A DNA stretch of 64,000 nt, from positions 62,001-126,000 of the forward strand of contig NMRA01000742.1 in assembly GCA_002633005.1 (NCBI GenBank), in the 5' to 3' direction. The translations under genes were made by a program, and so were the position numbers. Shown piece by piece: positions 14,101-26,100 of this stretch (the stretch's first letter is position 1; each line of letters opens with the position of its first letter). Below the pieces are notes generated by a model. That model did no database searches, had not been told where the DNA came from, and saw only the letters and a program-made list of their open reading frames with translations. The DNA is from Phoronis australis. Lineage: Eukaryota > Phoronida > Phoronidae.

Positions 14101-17100
14101 AAAATAAGTTGTCCCTTTGGAAGTAAAAATAGTAGGTTGTAGGACTGAACTTAAGTTAAGTGCAAGGTAAATGATCAAAAAACATGAAGGACCGAGTTTG
14201 TTGACAGGTAAGTTTGAGGTTGTTGGGCTTTCACCTTTCCAGTATATTTTCACTCAAAAGTTATCGTTAGCTCCTGGCAATAGCCATCGGTTGGCAACTT
14301 ACCCATGAGAACCACCAACCCCGACTTCTGTGTCAGGGTTGGTGGACCAACTACACTGCCAGTAGACATAGGTGAATCGTCTGTGGAGATCAGTTCATTT
14401 ACAGACAACCTCTCAAGCAGCCAGAAGTTCATTACAGACGCTATCTAAAATCAACTGCCAGCTTACTTAGGAGATGATGGCTCACGTAACACTTACTGAA
14501 TTCAGGACTCGCATCCCACAAATCCATGCTTTGGAACAGACACGCAACAATTTTCGCAATCCAAAAATGATCCGATTCAATACAAAGTGTTTACAGATTA
14601 CTTTCTTTAATAGCAGTTTAACCGAGTCTGTTACACTTATAAGAACTCAAAGGTTCTTATGATCACTTTTATACAGCAATGTCAGGTGTTTTTTACAACA
14701 CCATTGAGACAGGACTAAAACGGTACACCATTTTTCGGTTTTAGCTTGCAGTTTCAGTTTTGGAAGCAGTTCCGTTTATTCTCAGAAATGTAAGCCAATA
14801 CCAAACATATCCATATTATTAATTCATTACCAGTCACAAAACCAGTCAAAAATCCAGCCATAACACTACTTGCAGAAACGGTAGAAAGGACATTTCTACG
14901 CAACTCAATATTTGTTTACACCTTGTTAAACTGTTTAAATGATCGACTGTTAAGTTAGTATCGTCACATGATATATTTACATTTCCATTACAAGACATTA
15001 TTCATAACTGGTAACTTTGGAGATTATCCAAGAAATGGGCTTTGGTTTGGTAATAACAAAATTTAAGCTGAAAATCACAGCTTCCAATTAACAGTTATCA
15101 AAGCTCCAATAAACCTGTCTTTCATCGCAAACATAAACGTAAGTAACATGAAATTAGTATGAAATTTTTCCTTGGCCAAATTGAAGAACTGACAGCATGT
15201 TCATCACTTGAGACCAGGCTCTACAAGTTGGCATGTCACAGTATTATTTTGTGCGCCAAGCATGGTCAGTTTGCAAAATAACGAAATGTGACTGTGACAG
15301 TTCTTTGAAAACTCAAATGTCGCTTCTCATCGACAGCAAGAGAGACCACTGTTCCATTAGTAAGTGGTCTAAATCAATAGTTCTCTTGCTGGACGGGACA
15401 CTGGTTTATAGCTGCAAGTTTAAGTGGCGTCCCCAGGAAAATCTGATCCACGATTCCTGTTAGAAAATGTAAAAACAAACACGGCTTTGGCATTTTTTTA
15501 CACCCGGGTCAAAGATCACGATTCACTTGAATGCACAGCCCTACTGCTAGAGTCAGGTATAGAGTCATACATACAGCAATGCCAAGCACTTCACAGGGAT
15601 GTCTGCCAAACGGCACTACATCCATCTCTGCAGCAAGAGGGTCCACCCAGCATTCATGCATCTTGGTGAAGTCTGTAGTGACGTAGCTCGTGCCATCCAA
15701 ACAGCTCAGGTCATTCGAAGAGTTATCGTCGTATGTACCGCACATTCCTGCCAGCCGGTTTTTGAGCGCCGATGGTGCAATAACTCGCACCATACGACTG
15801 CCGTCATATTCAATGACAAGCTCTGTAAAGGTATGGTAATCGTACTGTTTGTGTGATCAAAACTGTTACCAGAACTCCTCCATGACTTATAATCGGGTCG
15901 GTGGCTGACTGTGGCATCTTGCCATAGGTAGCAGATGTTGGAGGATTATATAGTTCAACATCAAGAAAAACCATGAACTTAAAACCGGAAGTAAACTATT
16001 CTCTAACTCCACTTGATTACAAAAGTTACTAGTAGATGGCAGCACCAGCTTAATCACGTAAACGGCAAGATACGGCTCTGAGTTCTTGCCAACCCATTAT
16101 TATCAAGCAAAAACGACACAGAATAGATATTAGATTAAAACAGTTATTTTGTGCAATTTGATAACTTGCAGATTACAAATGCCGTAATACAGTACATCCA
16201 ATGTTCACAGCAGTGAGATGAGTGCATTTTTCTCTGTGCAGAGACCATAAAAAGGTTGCACTTTGCCCAGTTATTCAGTAGTACCACCTAGTGAAAGTCG
16301 AGACGCCAATGTTACTCACCGTCAACACCGTCGACGATCACGTGATCATCGTTGTCTCTCTTCTGGAACGTCAGAGACCCGTGTACGGCGGGCAGGCTCT
16401 CCACTTTGCCGTTGTACCGGTAGTTACCACCAGGGAGCAACAGATGCTGCTCATCATTCACGAGAATCTGAGAGATTACGTGAGATTGTATTAAATGTCA
16501 TTCTAACTGGAAGCACATTAATGAAACATGGTAAGGTCATAGTAAGGTCATGATAAGGTCATGATAAGGTCACGGTAAGGCCATGGTAAGATCAGATAGA
16601 CTTGCGGGAGCTTATGTTATGGCAAATCACAATGTAGCTAGAAATGAATGTACACATCACTCAGTTATGATATTCAGAACCTCACGTGACTTCCAGCAGA
16701 TTTCATTCATGCGTGGTAGAAGGCAGACAAAGTCAGTTTATTTAATATAAGAGTATGAGAGGTATGTTCTAAAACGAATGAGATATTAGTTCCCGTGGTT
16801 AGAATGCGATACTTGAAACAAAGAAAGTTAATTTCAGACTACTCCATACCATTGTTTGCTGTACTTGTGATACACCTTTACAAAGCACTATAGCTTGGTA
16901 AAAGCCTTTCATTAACACAAACTTCATCTAAGACACGACTGAACATTTTGTTTGATACCTTAACACAGACTCGCTTGTTCAGGCACTACAAGCGAGTCTG
17001 TATTAAGCTGTCAAACAAAAAGTACAGACGTGTCTTCAACGAAGTTTGAATTTCAACAAAGCGAGAGAAATTTTGAAGAAAATCTTCTCAGAGTCCCCTT

Positions 17101-20100
17101 TTGAAAACTACTGGGTGTTACAGTTAATTTGCAAGATCCAACACAATGTTAACATTCATTGTCTTACCTTCACACCTATGTAAGTGACATTGTCAACTGT
17201 TAGAGCATTCTGAATAACAAACACTTCAAAGCCAGGGGTACCATCATTTTCCTGAACGAGGGTATAGGTTGACTTTCCAGGAAAGAAGTAGTTTTTCCCG
17301 TCAAACGTGTAATAGTGGTGAGTGGCATATGTCATGCAAACTGCTACACTTTCTTTTTGAGGGTCGATCTCTGAAGTGCACATAAAAAAGATGACAATAT
17401 CAAAACTGTATGTGAATAATGTCAATCTCAATATGGAGTGCAAAATCTGTTGCAAACATTTTAAGTCTGTTCAGCGTGCCATCTCTTGGCCACATCACAT
17501 GACTTAATGAATATAAGACCCGGATGGGTCAGAAATCTTTTAGGTCAAGTGATGTGGCCAACAGACAGCATGCTGACAAGACTTAAAATGTTTGCAATAG
17601 CAAAATTGTATTACTTTGATTTGATTTATAGGACACCCTGAAAATAAACTTGCACTTAAGCAGAATGCCAAGAGTTCAAATTCAATTCCCATCGATCAGA
17701 CTGTGCGACCATGCCTACTGTATGCAAGGCCTGCAATACCTCGATTCTCGGACTGACTATTGGACCCATTCTGATATGAAAAATACTTTAAAAATCCCAC
17801 AAAATTCCCCCATCAGGTCCAAAAATTCACCTCCAGTGATTAAAAAGAAATTCCCTTGAGGCTAAAGTTACTTTTAACTCACATAGAACCTCGGCTTCAG
17901 AAAATAGTAATAATCAGGGAGAGGGTGGAGAAATAGGTGGTGACCAAGGGAAGATGGAGAATTTTCACTTTCTCCCAACAGAAGTTCTCCTCTCAGAAGG
18001 CACAGGCACCTTTCCCCTCAGATCAGCAAGGACCTTGACAGAGTTATAACTTGCGTGAGAGGCCACGGCAAATTAACGGCTCAGTTTTGGAGTTCAAATA
18101 TTTATTACGCAACTCCTCACGTTAACTCAAAAATGTAACGGAACGACAAAGATAAAATCTTCTCCCCAATGAGATATTTATTTTGGCTTTACCTCTTCAT
18201 GAATTTAAACCAATAGCCCAATCCCTGAGTCAATAAAAATTCTGTTGTTGTCATCTTGAAACTGGCAAATCATTATCTTGACACAACGTATCAGTTATGA
18301 AAACATAAGAAAATAAAAAATTCACTTGTCCGCCATATTGCGGTGAGACTGTACCATAACATTACTTAAAACAAAATCTTAGACGTGTCAACAGAAAATG
18401 AACTGTCATACAGTATGTTTAGGACTAAGTACTAGCAAATGAAACAAACACTTACGCGAAAGGAAATAATTGCTTCCACCAGAGAGAACAGCTGAAAAGA
18501 GTAAAAACACAGTCAAACGCAGCAGAAAAAACCATTCATTGTAAAACACAAGTTAATGAAAACAATTTGTGGTGGCCTACAATAAGTCATATCCATTCTA
18601 CCAATTTTCATAATAATCTTTAGAGCGTTGGCAAATAAAGAGGCTGATAACAAAGAAGGGACTAATAATAAAAGTGGACACAAGAGGGAAATACAATGAA
18701 ATGGGAATGTGTTATCGCTTCTTTAATACAAACCTATTCGCCAAATTTAATGATAATTCACTCAGGAACTCCCAAGCTACTGAGGAAATGCAAAAATAAA
18801 GTTTACCACTAGGGGGCACAACAGTAGTTAAATCTGTCTAAATGTTGTCATCATCTGTTGCCGCATTCACAGGAATACGCTAGCCAAGCTTGACAAAGGT
18901 CTTGCATGGATTTAGGAGAAACAGGTGCGAACGTGAAAAATGTAAACTGCCACTACGAGAAGCTTAAGTAGCTGAAGCCATCCAAAACTCATTGTCAGCC
19001 ATGCTGTTCCCAGTAGGGAATATTCATTTTTGTCTCAGCTCCCATGATCGAGGACAAGAGTCTGGGATTCCCTTGTCTTATGATACAATCAGTTTGAAGG
19101 GGATTTAAAATGTACATACGAGGTGGGTTTTGATAAACAAAATGTGTAAAAAGAAAACCCAGAATACTTTGTACTTTACATTTCTGAAAAAGGGAGAGAG
19201 AGAGAGAGAGACAGTGACGCAAACAGTCTGGCATTACTATGATAAAAAGTTCTTCAAGGTTAACTAGCTCATAGTAAACTAGTCTAAATCTAAATCAACT
19301 GCTGCTAAGATGAGGGACATTTTGGTAGGAGTTAACCAGCCAATTTCACACTTTTCACATTTAGGCCTGCCAACAGAAATGCCAAACTGGGCAGTAACGG
19401 GAAGTGCAACTTTAAATGTAAAAAGTGGCTGAGACACAATTAAGTTCTTTGTGAGCTTGTGGCAAGATCACACGAGATGGCACAAAATCATGTAAGCGTT
19501 TCATCAGTAAATTCTTGGCTGTACTAAATGTAGATTATCAAAATGGCCCCAACAGAAGAGAGCGAGGCTGGTGTGTTGAATAGTCAGAGAAATGGCAGAG
19601 AGTAGAAATAGAATGAACTAGTAATTTCCATTCTATAGGTGACATTTTCTCTCCAAAAGTGATTCACAAGTTCTAGTTCTAGTGCAGAGCACAGTGGAGC
19701 ATGGCAGAGCGCGACCCAGCTTTCGTCAACATTACTCGCCCATAAACTGACCAATCATACTGATGAAACAACAAAACTTAATAACTCTACCCGTATCACA
19801 GGTGTCGCCGGTGTATCCTAAGTCACAAACGCACTTGCCCTCTTCACACTTTCCGTTCACACAGGCGGGGGTGCACACGGCTGAAATACAAACAAGCACA
19901 AATAGTGTGAGCCTGTGTTGTACATGGTAAAATCTCACAAATTTCAGACAAACATATTTTCTCTAAAATTGATTGCTTTTTATTGTTCAAATGTTTCTGA
20001 CATTGTTGTGAAGGACGATAATTTCTCAAAATCATTTTCAGACGATCGCTAAAAGATACCGGCCTTTAAAAATCAAACAGCATTTATTTGGCATGGCTGG

Positions 20101-23100
20101 TTATTCATGAAAAAAGGAAAAACATAATATAATTTCTCTTGCCGGTCATATTGAGTCCTAAATTGGAGAGATTTCACCAAACTGTTAACATGAACTCAAA
20201 TGACAGGCACACTGGGAGGATACAATTTCAGTTCAATAAATTAAGCCTTTCTTGAGTAGATTTTTGTTAATTTACATTACTAATAGATTGGACCATCCTG
20301 ATAGACCTAGTAGTATAACACAAGAAAACGCAGGTAAATCAAATGACACGTGAAGTTGTTTTATCGCACCATAATCCGTCAAATGAGGAAACAGCAACAA
20401 AATACTGCGGACTGGACATTTAAAGGTACCCACGGAGGTGATATGTATCTACCCTGAGTACCAGAGTATATTGCATAGAAAACCAAAGTGAGTGGGTGCT
20501 CTTGGTAGCTGTTTAAATTAAAAGATGACTCCTGCCGTGAAAATAATGAAAGTCTGGTAAGCAGTCTTAACACTTGTTACATTAAGGAATTTATGACTTC
20601 AGTGCAGACAGAGCAATGCCTTTCATAGAGACCCTGATAATGGAAAACAGACATAATTCATGAAATTTGACCTCTTTCACAGCATTAGTCATTTTGAAAT
20701 GTACTTCCATACTTCAGTAGCAGATATCATAATTCTAATATTTTTGTATCTAATGACCAAATTTGATATCTTCTAGCCACAAATTAATCAACAATCATTT
20801 TGCAGCCGACATATTCATGCAGCTGTTCATGTGCTCTGAAGGTGGCGCTGTTCTTTTTCTGGTTTTGAGAAACAATAAACATGGCTTGCAGCAAATGACA
20901 AGTGAAACAGAGTTGCAGAAAAACTAAGGCAATTTCCAGATCATTTTATGTTACTTATCACTTTGAAATTAGTAAAATGGAATTTGATAATTTAAAAACT
21001 CTAGAAAATGAAAAAATGAATGTTTTGTCATTATTTTACAAATCTGTTTTTGAAAACAGCAAACCATTGTCTTTACTTGAACACTTATCCGGGTAGACTT
21101 TAAACCTCTACTTAGCATCATTTTGTGTTTCGTGTTTTGAAATGGAACTTTCAGTTGTTGCTTTTTTTAATACACCGAGTCACTGTTCCCAATTTCAAGT
21201 GACAAAACCGTAACTGACAAAAACACGATGAAATGAATGGCATCCAGGGACCGGAGGTCTAAAGGCTAAGCGAAGAGTTAATAAGAACAACAAAGAATGT
21301 TGATAGGCACCCAGCATGTGCGTCACGTACATCACTGTTAGGATAGGGAAGCAGACTACATAGGACACAACAACAATAGGAAGGCCACTTGGGACACACC
21401 ATATTAAAGTCAAATCCCTTTGAAACGGGGTTCTTGTTGTTGTCTGCATGGCAGTAATTTATTTGCCAAATTTCATGAACATCCATCAAGGAGCATTAAT
21501 TGAGCCACAGGTAAAAAATAAAATTGTCACAAGGGGGCACCACAGCAGGCCAGCCTCATTCCAAAATCGTCAGCCATGCACTTCCTAGAGGCAGACGTCA
21601 AAAGCAGGACTCAAAAATAATTGAAATGGCCATTAGATGGCATACAATACATCGAGTCTATCCGGAAACTGTAAAAGAAAACAATTATCAAAATCATGGT
21701 TTCACCATCTTTGAAACCTGAAACTGACTTCAGTAGCGAAAGTTCCATCCAATAATTTTGTTAACTACGTAATCAGGAAAAAGTCATAACCCTTGATAGC
21801 TGTTTTTAATCATAAAAATACAGTTGCACACAGTTTGGTACACGTACCAGACCTACGCAGGCTGCTGAGGTGGGCCCATTGCACTCACCACCTGGAACCA
21901 CTTTTAAGCTTTATAACATACCCATGTACATAAATACAAAGCCAAATGCCAAGTTGGAGAATGTCACATCAGTCACGATTTTCTCATTAATTTTTACGAA
22001 ATTTACGACAACAAATTGCAAATATATTAGTATCACATATTTCAAGAAAAAAATAATTTTCAGAATTTTTTACCTAATACGAGTCCTTAAAACGAAACTT
22101 TTGTCACTTAAAAAGTAACAGACATGACATCAGCTATTGTCAAAATAAATTAGCATGTTTTGCAATGTTTTCAAGTGCATATTACATCTTTGAGTAGTAA
22201 ATGTTGTGTCCAGATAATTTCTTTTCCAATATTTTATTTACCAAACAAATATTACAAAATCAACTTTGTTACAAACTTAAATTACACGAATATATAATAA
22301 AAATGCTAATAAAAGCATGATTTCAAGAAAAAAAGGAAAACAGCATTGTCTCGTGTAACTTCAAGATGATACCGACACCCAAGAGCTAAAAATCTATAAT
22401 GATTTTAACAATACCATTTTCAACTACATGACCACACACCGTGAAATGTATAACTATGACCAGCACTATCGTACCTATTTCACACTGGTCACCCTTCCAG
22501 CCTGGGGAGCAGACGCACTTCCTGTTGGGACCACAGTCTCCATTGATACACTCGGCAAAACACGTCTCTGCAACAGACAACTGACGATATAAATAATCCA
22601 CTAGGCATTCCCCTATTCAAAAGAAACAGTGTAGTCTAAGTTAGAGAAGCGTTCTAATGTGGGATTAGTTACACAAGCCAAGTCAGCCTACTATTATCTC
22701 CTAGTGAGCCTTGTCGGATTACGGGAATGCCAGGAGCGTCACCTAGTGGTGAACATAGATAATAAATACAACAAGCCTTAACAGGAAAATTGGGATAACT
22801 CAACAAACGAGCAACACTTGTGCCGCATATGTTTCTCTTTTATTCTATTGTAGTTTAACAGATTTTTGTCTAAGACCGAGAAGGGTTAACTTTCAATAAC
22901 AGATTCGGTTTTCAAAAACCACACTGTCAAAAATCACTTGCACTGCATGTAATTTTTTGTTTAAGTGCAAGCAGTGTTATCACTGCCATCCACGTCTGTT
23001 CCCTAATGCCTACAAGAAAACAAATAAAAAGTGTATTAGCAGTTTTTCAAGAGTGAAACAATATTACATTATAAGCTTTTAACTAGACCAGATTTGCTTT

Positions 23101-26100
23101 CATATGCACAGGCTATTGAATCTCGCAACACCTTATCACCCCAACTAACCTACAGACAAGAGGAATGTGCAACAAGTTTTTAGCAGTTTGACCAGAGATT
23201 GAGAAGAACAGATTCTAGTGTCTGATGATTTAAACAAAAAATATTTTCAAAATAAATTAGGCCCACTATTTGCGTTTAAGAGCAAGGAAAAATTTCAAAC
23301 CTGTTGAACAGTCGACGCCCTTCCATCCTGATAAGCACGCGCATTTCAAAGGTCCAGAGCACTTCCCGCCATTTTTACACTCAGGATTACAGAATGGTGA
23401 TTCACACTGTACACCAGTCCAACCAGAGGTGCATGTACATCTGTTGGGGGCATTGCACTGTCCATTTGGGCCACACGAAAGGTCACAAACAGCTGAAATT
23501 ATGAAAATATTTACAATACACATTTCACTTTAACTTAACATTCTAACTGTTTGTCGTGTCTAGTATATGGGTTGATGTTGTGCGTGAACTTAACATTACG
23601 CTTAATCTCAAGATCCCGTATACGTGAACTTGAAATTCAATATTCATAATCTGTTGAAAATATTTTTTCATTGTAAATAATTTTTCCAATTATTGGGTCC
23701 ATGATCACCCCTTTTCTCCTTTACTGGAAGTTGTGTCACAGAATCAGAGGAACATGGTGAATGAATTATTGTAAGGTGAATAAGATCGCCAATGAGTTGA
23801 AAACACAACAGTAAAGGCCAAGGTTAAAATTTACAATATGATTTTATTAATATGTGGTTTGCTTTAGTGCTGTGCAAATTGTTTTCAACGTGAATGTGAT
23901 TATCTTCAGTGAACTCCCCGAGTTTCATGGTGCAAATTCCAAGTTCACGCATACGCGATCTTGAGATTAAACAGAATTCTAAGTTCAAGCACAGCAACAA
24001 CACCTCGTCTACGTAATCCGTCGTAATCGAATGTTTTCGTCCACTTCTGACTTTTCCAGGATGCGGGCGCCAACTTTGACTCTTCTCAGAGAACATTAAT
24101 TATGAAGTATTTCAGATCTTGCGCACGACTACCAACAATGACACGACTTGTTCAGTCCATTCAAACAAACGCCATGAGTGTCCGAACCAGCCAAGCCGAT
24201 CTAGCCAACCAAACTTGTTCGAAGCCCGCCCGTGACCGATGTGGTCGTATTCCAGCATAAGAACCTAGTTTCTCTGCAGCCAAAATTATCTCAGGCTGCT
24301 AGTTAACTAATAACAAATGTTTGATCTCTTATTAGACAACCAGTTATGTGAATGAATTCACATTCGGAAGCTTCTTACCCTGTTCACATGTGGAGCCAGT
24401 ATATCCGGTTCCAGAGCAGTCGCAAACATCCGGGCTAACACACGTCCCATCATTCAGGCAAGTCTTGGTGCAGAGGGCTGAAATGAACCGGCGCCGGGCC
24501 TGGGTTAGAAAACGAAGTGGCAGTAGAATTTTAGAAAGGGCGTATACTTGTATAAATATGTAAATCGAGAACCAATGTACCCTTCAGTGCAGTTACATGT
24601 ACAAGGCATGCAGGCACACGCGCGCCATCAAGTATACCATTTCCTTAGTACTCCTATTAGGCTTATTAAGCCTAAAGGACAAGATTTTTACAAATATATT
24701 GATTAGGTCCGGCAATGAAACAATATTTGGCAATTCCGGCATTTTGTTACTCGAAGTTTGACGTGTGTTTTTCAACACGTTGTTTCGCTGTATGGTCAAA
24801 GCTTATCGCACCGTGATGAATCATTATACGTGTCTGATCAACAGGATTTGCTGTTGATCTCAGTGTTTCCGTTACCAACAAGAACGTGAAAACTAAAAGC
24901 GACTCGATAAAACTCTTCACGGATTAATAGCCAACACTAAAATTACCAATTTGAACTTGCGCGGCACTCATTGCTTGTTGCTTGAACTGGCGATGGAAAT
25001 CCTATCACTATGAGACCGCCGAGGGTAATAGGTCTAACTTGTTTTTTTAATCAGCTAAACAGTACGTCACCCAGCCCCGCAATATGAAGCATTGGGTGAG
25101 CAAAGTGGCGAGCACCAGGGATGAAAGTGGTGACTTAGTGGGGGGAGGGAAATTTGTGACACGTACTTGACAAGGACATCAATAATGGTGGCGGCCATCA
25201 TGACGTAGTCGAATGCACACTGTGAACCCCAATCCGCACCTAGGATATTACTCTTACTTGTAGAAAAAATGTTAAAGAAAATACGATGAAAAGGAAGAAA
25301 ATGAAAAAAAAAATGAAAATGCGGGAGGAGTATGACGAGGATGTTTTATTTGCAGAATGCGAGAACAAACAGGCAAAATAAATTAGCAAATGAAGTGAGA
25401 AGAGGGAGAAAAATCCTGAAGAGAAAGACGGAAAGGAGTGTGTTTGTGTGATGAGTGTGCGAATGATGTCAAGAAGTTGGGCCGGGATGAAAAGGATGAG
25501 GACGAATAAATCATGTTTGAGGACTGTCAAGAGCTTGCACACGAACTCGGAATTTGCGAACGGGGTGTTTGTATACGAATATGAAGTTGGAGACGATCAA
25601 GAGTTTGCGGAGGGCCAGGAATTTGCAGAAAATGAGGGACTGGACTTCGAGTATGATGGTGCAGACACTGACCAGGAGTTTGCAGACTATAACTATTGGC
25701 AAAAAGTAAATCACGTGTATTCGACAACTTGCAGCTGAACTGAAATCGATTCCTAAACATTAAATCGATTTTGTGATGTCCTAAAGAAATTAAAATTCAC
25801 GTAAATGAGGCAAAGATACTCATCTGCCGCACATGGTTCTGTCAGTCTTTTAAACTGCATGCAAATACTAAAACTTAAAAGAATCCCGGCTTCAAATAAC
25901 AACGTAGCTGGAACCGACAATTGAAAAATGGCCGACACAGCGCCATGGCCGCCGGGTAGAGTTCAGTAACCTTAGGACCTTACGCTTGGACCTTGCTAAA
26001 AAGCAAGACTTAGCGAGATTACGTGAGACATTGTCGTGTATTTTAAATGAGAACACATGATTTTGGATAGTTTTTTCTGGCCGCGGGACAGTTACTGAAA

